Below, in pieces: positions 16,737-25,893 of a stretch of 64,000 bases of DNA (within the stretch, counting starts at the first letter, position 1; every line of letters starts with the position of its first letter). This DNA is from PoT sp049331405 (GTDB lineage Bacteria; Planctomycetota; Planctomycetia; Isosphaerales; Isosphaeraceae). The stretch spans positions 7,564,001 through 7,628,000 of the forward strand of contig NZ_CP186274.1 in NCBI RefSeq assembly GCF_049331405.1, in the 5' to 3' direction. Under the pieces are notes generated by a model. The model was not told where the DNA came from. It saw nothing but the letters and a program-made list of their open reading frames with translations, and made no database searches. The translations under genes were made by a program, and so were the position numbers.

Positions 16737-17558
16737 TCAGGCCGTCGTGGCTCTGTCCGCTCGGTAGACCGTCCCTGGAGTCCGGTACCCCAGGGATTCG
16801 TGGAGCCGATCCTCGTTATAGAAGCCGAAGTATCGCCTCAACCCTCGCTGCAGCTCCGGCACCGTCTCGTAGCCTTGGATGTAAATATCTTCGTATTTCA
16901 CGGTCCTCCAGAGCCGTTCGACGAACACGTTATCCAATGCCCTGCCGCGTCCATCCATGCTCACGGCTATCCCGGCCGCCTCAAGCCTCCCGGTGAACGC
17001 CTCGGCCGTGAACTGGACCCCTTGGTCCGTGTTGAACACCTCGGGCTTCCCCGACCTCAAGGCATCTTCCAACATCTCCAGGCAGAAGGAGCCGTCCAGC
17101 GTGTTCGACAGCCGCCAGCCGATCACGTACCGGCTGTACCAGTCGATCACCGCCGCCAGGTACATGAACCCTCCACTCATCGGCACATAAGTGATGTCCG
17201 TGCTCCACACGTGGTCCGCTCGCCGGGCTTTGACACCTCGCAAGAGATAAGGGTAGATCTTATGGCCTCTCCCGGCCTGACTCAGCCTGGGCTTGGCATA
17301 GATCGCTTCCAGGCCCATCTTCCGCATCAGGCGCTGTACTCGCTTCCGATTGACCTCCTCACCTCGTTGTTCCAGCCAGGCGGTCATCTTGCGGCTGCCG
17401 TAGAACGGGCATGCCGTATATTGCTCGTCGATCAACCGCATCAGGCGCAGGTCCTCGGGCGACTCACCCGCAGGTCGGTAGTAGAGGCTCGATCGGCTCA
17501 GCCCCAGCAACTCGCACTGGCGGCGCACGCTCAACCGGGGATGATCCGGCTCGATCAA
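16737..17558 (-). CDS. IS3-family transposase, OrfB (DDE integrase)
   Basis: A 273-residue rve-type integrase. HTH_21-like start (LSVRRQCELLGLSRSSLYYR), then the catalytic triad in STDITYVPM (D), FNTDQGVQFT (D) and NVFVERLWRTVKYE (E). It starts at a TTG within the region where IS3 elements normally make an OrfAB fusion. Upstream codons in the same frame (SPHSVEDRRPL) also look coding, which supports synthesis by frameshifting from orfA. OrfB lies in the +1 (or -2) frame relative to orfA rather than the usual -1, perhaps because the A-run at the slip site has lost one base. Confidence 0.9.
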   Translation of the reverse strand: MIEPDHPRLSVRRQCELLGLSRSSLYYRPAGESPEDLRLMRLIDEQYTACPFYGSRKMTAWLEQRGEEVNRKRVQRLMRKMGLEAIYAKPRLSQAGRGHKIYPYLLRGVKARRADHVWSTDITYVPMSGGFMYLAAVIDWYSRYVIGWRLSNTLDGSFCLEMLEDALRSGKPEVFNTDQGVQFTAEAFTGRLEAAGIAVSMDGRGRALDNVFVERLWRTVKYEDIYIQGYETVPELQRGLRRYFGFYNEDRLHESLGYRTPGTVYRADRATTA

Positions 17559-17571
17559 GGGCCTTCGGTCC

Positions 17572-17859
17572 TCAACTGAATGGGGCGACTTTTTTCAGCC
17601 ACTCGAGTTCCATCTTGAGGCGCCCGATCTGTTCGAAGAGTTCGGCCTGGCGTGCCTCGGCGTCAGCCGAGGCCGCCTTGGCCGGACTCCCGAAGACCTC
17701 CTCGGCACTGCTGATGAGCTGCTTCTTCCAGCCATGGATCGATGTGGGATGGACGCCATAGTGGCCGGCCAACTCGTTGATCGTGCGGTCTCCCTTGAGG
17801 GCCGCCAGGGCGACTTGAGCCTTGAACGCCGCCGTGTGGACTTGCCGCTTCCTCGCCAT
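17572..17859 (-). CDS. IS3-family transposase, OrfA (HTH_Tnp_1)
   Basis: A 95-residue DNA-binding subunit. The helix-turn-helix segment KGDRTINELAGHYGVHPTSI is followed by a leucine-zipper-like coil (ELFEQIGRLKMELEWLKK). The end of the gene contains a run of six A followed by G, the kind of slippery site IS3 elements use to make OrfAB. It is followed at once by orfB on the same strand. Confidence 0.9.
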   Translation of the reverse strand: MARKRQVHTAAFKAQVALAALKGDRTINELAGHYGVHPTSIHGWKKQLISSAEEVFGSPAKAASADAEARQAELFEQIGRLKMELEWLKKVAPFS

Positions 17860-17976
17860 CCGTCCTCCTCCTCAGACCCGTCTGAGTAGCTTAACAGATG
17901 GTCCAGTTTTCGGGGTCCACCATAGGCGCCGTACCAGGTCGAGGAGCTCGTCGTAGGTGGGCGAGGGCTGATCCAT

Positions 17977-18350
17977 GACCCCTTTTTTACACGACAGGCC
18001 TGGCACGACGCTACAGGATAGCCGTCAAAGACCCGGTGACCAGATACCCCCGATCAGTACCTGCACGATGTGCTTGGACTGGTTCGCTTGAGCGGTCGTC
18101 CCAAGAGCTTTCCGTGGGCGAAAGCATGAGCCCTTGTCCGAGGGCCGGATGCGGAAAACCGCCCGTCCGGTTCGATGAGCGGGGATTGGAAGCACAGCGT
18201 TAGCCACCGCGTCAATCATCGGATCTACTATTATTTATCAATAAATAAAAGTAACAATATCTGGTTGATTTCTGGTCTTCGCGTTTAAAGGGTGCGTTGC
18301 ACTCGACAAAATTCCTGGGCTCTTGGAGAATCCCCGAATAGGGGCGTCTC
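17977..18350. other. Remnant-rich spacer after the nested insertion sequences
   Basis: About 370 bases with no protein gene. The middle contains the probable group II intron end described at 18139-18175. From about 18225 to 18290 the sequence becomes AT-rich, unlike its surroundings, and may hold the promoter for the next plus-strand gene. Confidence 0.5.
18139..18175 (+). ncRNA. Probable group II intron domain V remnant
   Basis: The stretch GGGCCGGATGCGGAAAACCG followed by CCCGTCCGGTTCGATGAGC folds like domain V of bacterial group II introns. The outer stem is GCCGGA/TCCGGT, the inner stem CGG/CCG has an A-rich tetraloop, and the typical GGTTCGATGAG end is present. The catalytic AGC triad appears as GGC, suggesting decay. 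No reverse transcriptase or maturase gene is nearby, so only the 3' end of the intron seems to survive. Confidence 0.5.
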
Positions 18351-18821
18351 ATGATCGAGATCGTTATTACCGGCGGGCAGGCGGGGGCGGAGCAAGCCGC
18401 CTGGGCCGCGGCGCGTCGATTCGGGATTTCTACGGGCGGGTACATGCCGCGCGGGTATCTGACCGAGGACGGCCCGGAGCCTCGGCTCGGGGCACTCTAT
18501 AACGCGATCGAGTTTCCGCTCGACGAATCTCGCAGGGTTCGGGCCAACCTGCGTCGGGCCCAGGCCCTGCTTTGGTTTGGAGACCCGATCGCCGATGAGA
18601 TGAAGGCTCTCATCGAAGCGAGTCGAGAACTTTCCAAGCCCTACTTGACCGTCCTTCCCGGATTCAAACCGGTTTCTGACGTCGTCTCGTGGCTGGTCGT
18701 GTTTGAGGTGAAGACGCTCCTCGTCGCAGGAACCCCAGCGTCTCGCGCGCCCGACCTTGGGAAACGGGTCGCTCGATTTATGGATTTGCTCCTCGCAGGA
18801 GTTCGCAATGCGAATCGCTGA
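18351..18821 (+). CDS. SLOG-superfamily protein (cpYpsA / putative molybdenum carrier type)
   Basis: A 156-residue Rossmann-like protein. Its start, EIVITGGQAGAEQAAWAAARRFG, then STGGYMPRGYLTEDGPEP, matches the nucleotide-binding signature of the YpsA-like group annotated as putative molybdenum carrier (GGQTG..., G...CP.GR..EDG). LLWFGDP follows in the usual later strand. Members bind nucleotides or related ligands; the ligand here is unknown. The ATG at 18351 starts shortly before the conserved glycine motif, as expected. It stands alone, convergent with the ankyrin gene. Confidence 0.75.
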   Translation: MIEIVITGGQAGAEQAAWAAARRFGISTGGYMPRGYLTEDGPEPRLGALYNAIEFPLDESRRVRANLRRAQALLWFGDPIADEMKALIEASRELSKPYLTVLPGFKPVSDVVSWLVVFEVKTLLVAGTPASRAPDLGKRVARFMDLLLAGVRNANR

Positions 18822-19017
18822 TGGCCTTCCGAGGACATCGTTTGCCCTCTGACTATTTTGGGAAGCTTGGAAGACGGGTTTGTGTTCACGATAATGAGGC
18901 TTCAAAAGCGAAAGTAATTCATTTTCCTGATCTGCCTGTGCCTCAAATCAAAGTTCGAAGTGGAACGTCGCTCGTCATCTGCGCCATGAATGGAATTTGT
19001 TTCCAAGTCGATGCAAG

Positions 19018-19842
19018 TCAACCTGGTCGTGCATGGCGCAGGCGATCGGCCAGTTCTTTGTGACCCATGTGTTCAGCCCATTCTTCGGGGCGTACGCCGA
19101 TCTTGGCATCGACGATATCGGCCCTCGCGTCACGTTGCAAAAGATGCTCAACAAGGTCGCCGTGGCCGTGGAAGGCAGCGTAGTGGAGCGCCGTTCCGGC
19201 GTAATCGAAGCCGAGCGGGATCGCATTGATCTCGGCCCCGCGATCCAGCAAGAAGTCGACGATCGACTGCTGGTCCCATATCGCCGCATAGACCAGAGCG
19301 TTGTCGAGGATTTGCTTTGGATCTCGCCTCGACGTTATGGGGATATTGTCCCCGAACGGCCAGGACACCTCGCCAGCTTCGGAATTGAGCCGGCCGCCCT
19401 CATCGAAGTAGCCGCGGACCTTGTCGAGGTCCCCCAGGGCCGCAGCGGACCGTAAGTTGCGAATAGAGGCGCCTCGCACCAGCAAAAGGTTCGTTGCGTC
19501 TCGATGCTTCCAGTAAAGCGCCTCTTCCAGGGGTGACCATCGTCCCTGCCCATTGATGTCGGCTCCAAGGTCCAGGAGCTTCGCGACGGCCCGCACGTTA
19601 TCCATGCCGCTCGCGGCAATCAGGGGGCCGGACAATTCCGCACCGTAGCTCGCCAGGACCTCGATCATGCCTTCCAGTTTATCGCCCGGGGGCATGGTCA
19701 GTACGAGGCACTGCAGGATCGTCGGGTGACTGGTTTGAGAGCGGGCCGTTGCAAGCTCGGGTTCTGAGGTGAGCAGGGCCTTCACACGATCGAGGTCATC
19801 GCTCGCGAAGGCGGCCTGAAGGTCGTGGAATCGTGCGTCCAT
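19018..19842 (-). CDS. Ankyrin-repeat protein
   Basis: Predicted 274-residue cytoplasmic protein of ankyrin repeats with no signal peptide. Clear units include LDLGADINGQGRWSPLEEAL, LLLVRGASIRNLRSAAALGD, DFLLDRGAEINAIP and GTALHYAAFHGHGDLVEHLL. Such proteins act as binding scaffolds, and no enzyme domain is attached. The ATG has AAGGAG seven bases upstream. That ribosome-binding site lies inside the tail of a decayed fatty-acid hydroxylase frame which runs in the same reading frame into this gene. Confidence 0.85.
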   Translation of the reverse strand: MDARFHDLQAAFASDDLDRVKALLTSEPELATARSQTSHPTILQCLVLTMPPGDKLEGMIEVLASYGAELSGPLIAASGMDNVRAVAKLLDLGADINGQGRWSPLEEALYWKHRDATNLLLVRGASIRNLRSAAALGDLDKVRGYFDEGGRLNSEAGEVSWPFGDNIPITSRRDPKQILDNALVYAAIWDQQSIVDFLLDRGAEINAIPLGFDYAGTALHYAAFHGHGDLVEHLLQRDARADIVDAKIGVRPEEWAEHMGHKELADRLRHARPG

Positions 19843-20100
19843 CCGTAGTCTCCTTGATCTGGCCTGGGCTTGAGTGATGTCGGGAGGGAAGCCCGTCTTG
19901 GCCTGGAATTGATCCTCGAACTCCGGATGATCGGTGCCGAGTAAGCGATCCCAGTCATTGGAGTAGAGACTTTAATTACCCTTCACCTTTTCATGATGCA
20001 AGGCATGGTGGGCTGGGGTATTGATGATCCAATCGAGGATCCACGTTGGGAACAACTCGTAGTCCCGCTGGCCCGCGAAGTTAGAGACGATCGGCCAATT
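19843..20100 (-). pseudogene. Fatty-acid hydroxylase / sterol desaturase remnant (C-terminal part)
   Basis: Minus-strand codons from 20100 read NWPIVSNFAGQRDYELFPTW, then NTPAHHALHHEKVKGN, the last histidine cluster (HHxxHH) of the fatty-acid hydroxylase family. A TAA stop at 19972-19974 stands where the family usually has tyrosine. The same frame then continues with SLYSNDWDRLLGTDHPEFED, which matches the conserved end of these enzymes (F/Y-x-W-D-R-L-x-G-T). Thus one nonsense change plus loss of the N-terminal two thirds inactivated it. A stop codon lies just before 20100, where the gene is truncated next to the IclR region. Confidence 0.75.
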
Positions 20101-20163
20101 TCACGGTGAGGAGCATCCTCGATCCGGCAAGGCCCTGGCATGCACCCGATTGACATCCGGCGA

Positions 20164-20186
20164 TTCTATCTGTAGAACAAATTCTA
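20164..20186. promoter_or_regulatory. Candidate IclR operator
   Basis: TTCTA-TCTG-TAGAA (20164-20177) is a perfect short palindrome, with a third TTCTA at 20182-20186. It lies 41-63 bases before the IclR-type gene, where autoregulatory sites of this family commonly occur. Assignment is by position and symmetry only. Confidence 0.35.
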
Positions 20187-20226
20187 AGGGTGGAAATCGT
20201 CGGCCGAGAAAACATGGGAGGTTTGA

Positions 20227-21009
20227 GTGGCGAGCGAGCTGACACGCAAAGAGGCTGATGCCGCGTCGCCCGCCGTCCGCCAGGCGTTCGCGATCGTCGA
20301 GTGCGTGGCGGCAGAGATCGACGGGCTCACGCTCACCGAGATCAGCGAACGGCTCGAACTTCCCAAGAATGCGGTCTTCCGTATCACTCGGACACTGGGA
20401 GGGCTCGGTTATCTTGACCGCGAGACCGACTCGCTTCGATTCCGGCTCACGAACAAATTCCTGACGCTGGGACAACCTCGAGGTAGCTCCAAGTCGCTGG
20501 CTGAGTGTGCCTTCCCGGCGATGAGGACTCTGCGAGACTCGTGCAAGGAGACGGTCCAGGTCGGCGTGCGGAGTGAGGATTCGGGCGTTATCGTCGAGGT
20601 TCTGGACGGGCTCTATCCACTCAGGATCGCCGTGTCCCCTGGCTTGAGGTTCAAGCTGCACGACAATGCCCCGGGTAAATGCCTGCTGGCCTATCTGCCC
20701 GAATCTGACCGGGCGGAGTTGATCGATCGTCTCGAACTCCCCCCCAGCACTTCGAGGACGATCACCGACCGGAAGCGACTTCGGCTCGAATGCGACCGGA
20801 TCGTCGCTCGAGGTTTCGCCACCGATGAGGCTGAGGCGGACGAGGGTATCCATTGCCTCGCCGCCCCCATCTTTGACCGCCATCGCCAGGCTTTTGCCAC
20901 GATCTGGGTGTCGAGCCCATCGAGGCGGATGCCCGAAGAGTCGTTCGCCGCGACCGCGTTGCTCGTCATGGAATCCGCGGCCGAGATTTCCCAGGAACTG
21001 GGCAAATAG
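20227..21009 (+). CDS. IclR-family transcriptional regulator
   Basis: A 260-residue regulator. The N-terminal winged helix spans about residues 15-75 (LTLTEISERLELPKNAVFRI), and the C-terminal effector domain spans about 85-255 (LRFKLHDNAPGKCLLAYLPE, and RGFATDEAEADEGIHCLAAP with the usual Asp/Glu-rich loop and C-A-P). The GTG start has GGGAGG five bases upstream. It is followed after 14 bp by a cytochrome/DUF1549/DUF1553 gene and then a DUF1501 gene, so it probably controls that exported pair. IclR proteins usually respond to small aromatic or sugar-derived acids; the ligand here is unknown. Confidence 0.92.
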   Translation: MASELTRKEADAASPAVRQAFAIVECVAAEIDGLTLTEISERLELPKNAVFRITRTLGGLGYLDRETDSLRFRLTNKFLTLGQPRGSSKSLAECAFPAMRTLRDSCKETVQVGVRSEDSGVIVEVLDGLYPLRIAVSPGLRFKLHDNAPGKCLLAYLPESDRAELIDRLELPPSTSRTITDRKRLRLECDRIVARGFATDEAEADEGIHCLAAPIFDRHRQAFATIWVSSPSRRMPEESFAATALLVMESAAEISQELGK

Positions 21010-21023
21010 CCTCGGGAGGCCCG

Positions 21024-24000
21024 ATGATGGACAGCCACCGAACGAGACGCCCGCGACAAGGCCGCTTCGGTTTCCTGCCTCTGCTCCCTCTCTTCGTACT
21101 CTTCGGACGCGCCGGCTCAGCGGGTGACGCCCCCCTTCCCTTGCCTCCGCCGGCGAAGGGGTCGATGGATTTCCAGAAGGACGTGGCTCCGATCCTCGAG
21201 AGTCGGTGCATCGCCTGTCACGGGCCCGACAAGCAAAGAGGTGGACTCAGACTCGACGGGGTCGAGGCGATCCGCAAAGGGGGATCGTCCGGCGAGGTCA
21301 TCGTTCCCACGAATAGCGCCGAGAGTTCGCTCATTCATCACGTCCTCGGATCCGACGAAACACCGAGGATGCCGCCGAAGGGCGATCCTCTCTCCGCCGA
21401 ACAGATCGGCATCCTTCGGGCCTGGATCGATCAGCAGTCGGGCAATGCCGCCACGTCGCCCGAGGCCTCGATCGCCACATCGCCTAATCCGGTCGGCTGG
21501 GCCCTGCAACCGCTCGAACGCCCCGCGGTTCCACAGGCGTCGAATGCCTACAAGGATTGGGCGAGAACCCCGATCGATGCATTCGTGCTTGAGAAGCTGC
21601 TTGCGAAGGGCTTGCATCCGTCGCCCGAGGCGAGCCGTCCGACATTGATCCGACGTTTGAGCTTTGACCTCACGGGCTTGCCGCCAACTCCGGAAGAGAT
21701 CGACCGATTCGTTGACGACGCCTCGCCCGAGGCCTATGAACGGCTCGTGGATCGACTGCTGAACTCGCCGAGATATGGCGAGCGTTGGGCACGGCACTGG
21801 CTCGACGTGGTGCATTACGCCGACTCGCACGGGCAGGATCAGGATAGGCCACGGCCCAACGCCTGGCCCTATCGCGATTACCTGATTCGTTCCTTCAACG
21901 CGGACAAGCTCTATCCGCGATTCGTCCGCGAGCAACTGGCCGGTGACGTCCTCTACCCCGGGGATGCCGATGCCCTCGTGGCCACGGGCTTCCTCGCCGC
22001 CGGACCGTTTGACGAGAGCTCGCTCGTCAGCATCCGCGAGGACTCGATCGACCGCCTGATCGGCCAGTACCTCGATCGCGACGACATGGTGACCTCAACC
22101 ATGTCGACGTTCGCGGGCATGACCGTCGGCTGCGCACGGTGCCACGACCACAAGTTCGACCCGATCACCCAGGATGATTATTACGCGCTCCAGGCGGTGT
22201 TCGCGGGGATCGACAAGGCGGACCGAGCTTACGACTCCGACCCCGCCGTCACGAAGCAAAGGGCCGATCTCGCGGCTCAACTGACCCTCGTGAAGTCCCT
22301 GGCGGGCAAGGCCGATCAGGGAGCGATCCCGCCGCAGCGTCGAAGTGAGGCAAGGGCGTTCGTCGAGACCTGGCGTGCGACCGAATTGCGGTGGGAGACG
22401 CCGGAGCCAATCCAATGGTCCGCGAAGCAGGGCTCGATTCTGAAGGCGTTGCTGGACCGTTCCATCCTGGCGGTCGGGAAGCGGCCGGAGAGTGATAGTT
22501 ATACCATCAGGCTTTCAACCGAACGTACAGGATTGAGGGGTCTCAGGCTCGACGTCCTGACCGATGAAACCCTGCCCTCGCAAGGCCCCGGCCGAGCCGA
22601 GAATGGGAACTTGCACCTTTCGGAAATCCGGGTCAAGGCGTACCCGAAGGGTAAGGCCGAGTCCTCGACGCCGGTGAAACTGATCGCGGCGCAGGCCGAC
22701 TTCAATCAGGTCGATTGGGGGATCGAGCGCGCGATCGACGGAGATCCTGTCACGGCCTGGGGGATTCATCCGGCGGTTGGCCGCACCCATCGAGCCGTGT
22801 TCACCTTCGCAAATCCTGTCGGATTCGCGGAGGGGACGGTCTTCGAGGTCGAGCTCGATCAGGTTCATGGCCGGGGACATCTGATCGGCCGGTTCCGGCT
22901 CGCACTCACGGGTTCTTCCCCGCCCCTGACGGTCGAGGCGCCGCTCGAACCGGCCTTGAGCGCGATTCTGACGTCGAGAACTCCGCAGAGCCAGGAGTCT
23001 GAACTCGCTCGCCTGCTCTGGGAACGCGGCATCGAGCGCGAACTGGGCTCCCTGCCGCCACAATTGAAGGTGTATTGCGGCACGAATCAGTATCAACCCG
23101 ACGGCAGTTTTCGGCCGACGGCCAAGCCTCGGCCGATCAATGTCCTCGCACGCGGGGAAGTCTCGCGACCGCTCAAGCCGGCTTCGCCCGGGGCTGTGCT
23201 CGCCCTGGCGAGCCTGCCCGGGCGATTTGAGCTTGCCGAACCGGATCAAGAGGGGAGCCGTCGAGCCTCACTGGCCAACTGGCTGACGAGCCCATCAAAT
23301 CCGATCACCTGGCGAGTCATCGCCAACCGGGTCTGGCATTATCATTTCGGTCGCGGGATCGTGGATACGCCCAATGATCTCGGCAAGATGGGAGGAGTGT
23401 CGTCGCATCCCGAATTACTCGATTGGCTCGCGGCCGAGGTCAGGGATCGCGGCTCTCTCAAGGCCCTGCATCACTTGATCGTGACGAGCCGCGTCTATCG
23501 GCAGTCGAGTGCCAGTGACCCGACGGCCGCGCTAAAAGATGCCGATAACCGCCTGCTCTGGAGGATGAACCGGAATCGGCTCGATGCCGAATCGGTCCGT
23601 GACGCGATCCTCCTCGTCAGCGGTCGGCTCGATGAGCGGCCGTTCGGCGCTCCCGATCAGCATTTTCTGGTGAAGCCGGGGATCCACGTCACGCCCGAGC
23701 CCGACTACGACACCTTTAACCTTGATCAGCCCGACGCAAGACGAAGGAGCGTCTATCGGTATATCTTCCGCACGCGCCCCGACCCGTTGCTCGAGGCGCT
23801 CGATTGCCCGGACGCTTCGCAGTCCGCCCCCGCCCGCGCCACGTCGATGAGCCCGCTCCAGGCTCTGTCGCTCTGGAATAATAAGTTCACGCTCAGGCAT
23901 GCCGAACATCTCGCGGCGCTCGCCAGTTCTTGGACCCCTGACGCCGAGACTCAGGTCGTCGAGATCTCGAAGCGAATCCTGGGACGTTCACCTTCGGACG

Positions 24001-24098
24001 TGGAACGCAAGGCCTGGGGAGAGTATTCCAGGTCTTACGGGCTCGCGAACCTCTGCCGTGTACTACTGAATAGTAGTGAATTTCTTTTCATTGATTGA
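21024..24098 (+). CDS. Exported planctomycete cytochrome-c/DUF1549/DUF1553 protein
   Basis: A 1024-residue exported protein. A signal peptide (about residues 1-34) precedes a PSCyt1 haem domain with C62-x-x-C-H (CIACHGPDKQRGGLRLD). DUF1549 (PSCyt2) spans roughly 170-385 (SFDLTGLPPTPEEI, RYGERWARHWLDVVHYADS). A beta-rich middle region resembles carbohydrate- or discoidin-like modules (DGDPVTAWGIHP), and DUF1553 (PSD1) covers about 735-1010 (SNPITWRVIANRVWHYHFG, MSPLQALSLWNN). ATG codons at 21024 and 21027 both follow GGGAGG; the second has better spacing. The function of DUF1549/1553 is not established. Pairing with DUF1501 is the rule in this phylum and is seen here. Confidence 0.9.
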   Translation: MMDSHRTRRPRQGRFGFLPLLPLFVLFGRAGSAGDAPLPLPPPAKGSMDFQKDVAPILESRCIACHGPDKQRGGLRLDGVEAIRKGGSSGEVIVPTNSAESSLIHHVLGSDETPRMPPKGDPLSAEQIGILRAWIDQQSGNAATSPEASIATSPNPVGWALQPLERPAVPQASNAYKDWARTPIDAFVLEKLLAKGLHPSPEASRPTLIRRLSFDLTGLPPTPEEIDRFVDDASPEAYERLVDRLLNSPRYGERWARHWLDVVHYADSHGQDQDRPRPNAWPYRDYLIRSFNADKLYPRFVREQLAGDVLYPGDADALVATGFLAAGPFDESSLVSIREDSIDRLIGQYLDRDDMVTSTMSTFAGMTVGCARCHDHKFDPITQDDYYALQAVFAGIDKADRAYDSDPAVTKQRADLAAQLTLVKSLAGKADQGAIPPQRRSEARAFVETWRATELRWETPEPIQWSAKQGSILKALLDRSILAVGKRPESDSYTIRLSTERTGLRGLRLDVLTDETLPSQGPGRAENGNLHLSEIRVKAYPKGKAESSTPVKLIAAQADFNQVDWGIERAIDGDPVTAWGIHPAVGRTHRAVFTFANPVGFAEGTVFEVELDQVHGRGHLIGRFRLALTGSSPPLTVEAPLEPALSAILTSRTPQSQESELARLLWERGIERELGSLPPQLKVYCGTNQYQPDGSFRPTAKPRPINVLARGEVSRPLKPASPGAVLALASLPGRFELAEPDQEGSRRASLANWLTSPSNPITWRVIANRVWHYHFGRGIVDTPNDLGKMGGVSSHPELLDWLAAEVRDRGSLKALHHLIVTSRVYRQSSASDPTAALKDADNRLLWRMNRNRLDAESVRDAILLVSGRLDERPFGAPDQHFLVKPGIHVTPEPDYDTFNLDQPDARRRSVYRYIFRTRPDPLLEALDCPDASQSAPARATSMSPLQALSLWNNKFTLRHAEHLAALASSWTPDAETQVVEISKRILGRSPSDVERKAWGEYSRSYGLANLCRVLLNSSEFLFID

Positions 24099-24129
24099 TC
24101 ACCGCAACGATCGGCGGGGGGGAACCGCG

Positions 24130-25551
<1,422 letters not shown>

Positions 25552-25893
25552 TAGTCGTCAGAAATTTGCTCCGATATGGATGATGCGTGACGGCAGTCTC
25601 CGCAACGCGACGCCGTTTGAACCCTTCTACTGAGACTCGGCGGTTCATTTATCTGGCGAATAGGTCGGGCAAGTGCTGCATCGTTTCTGGGCAACGAGTC
25701 CGACTCATTTCGCCGTAAACTCCAAGCCTCGATGCCGCAATCCTTCAAGAGAACACAACTTAAGATTGGCGTGCGGTCCCAGAGGACGGGGCATGGTAGT
25801 TGCCTTTGAGAGGGGCTGTCGATTTCGGGAAGAGACGAAGGCCGTCGGTCCCGTGCCATTCCCATCCAACGCCTCTGAATAGAGACATCGCCC
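25552..25893. other. Intergenic, nothing recognised
   Basis: About 340 bases between the DUF1501 gene and phosphofructokinase. No conserved frame, RNA gene or strong terminator hairpin was found. Confidence 0.45.

Larger units (their letters stand above)
16682..17924 (-). mobile_element. IS3-family insertion sequence inside the IS66 remnant
   Basis: About 1243 bp. The left end TGAGGTGGACCCC (16682) and the complement of the right end, TATGGTGGACCCC (17924), match at 11 of 13 positions. A 3-bp duplication GGC flanks it (16679-16681 and 17925-17927), and removal restores the IS66 frame as LVRRQARII. An alternative boundary pair (16687-17923, duplication AGG) also restores the frame, so the ends are uncertain by a few bases. 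It carries orfA and orfB. Confidence 0.85.
16182..17976 (-). pseudogene. IS66-type transposase, internally deleted and split by an IS3-type element
   Basis: The N-terminal piece (17925-17976, MDQPSPTYDELLDLVRR) continues after the IS3 element with ARIIDELRAEVERLKAELEK, the leucine-rich start of IS66 transposases, then FSKGDPTPHPKRPGRKP. It then jumps straight to the C-terminal block VDATNNLAEREIRPAVIARK. Rejoined across the insertion it is only about 182 residues, against more than 450 in the family. The zinc-finger and most of the catalytic core are therefore missing through an internal deletion near the GRKPWHAEW segment. Two independent events (deletion, then IS3 insertion) are implied. 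No IS66 terminal repeats could be placed. Confidence 0.82.

Noticed and set aside
18990..19455. Plus-strand frames opposite the ankyrin gene
   Set aside because: No family resemblance; the ankyrin repeats on the minus strand explain the conservation-like pattern.
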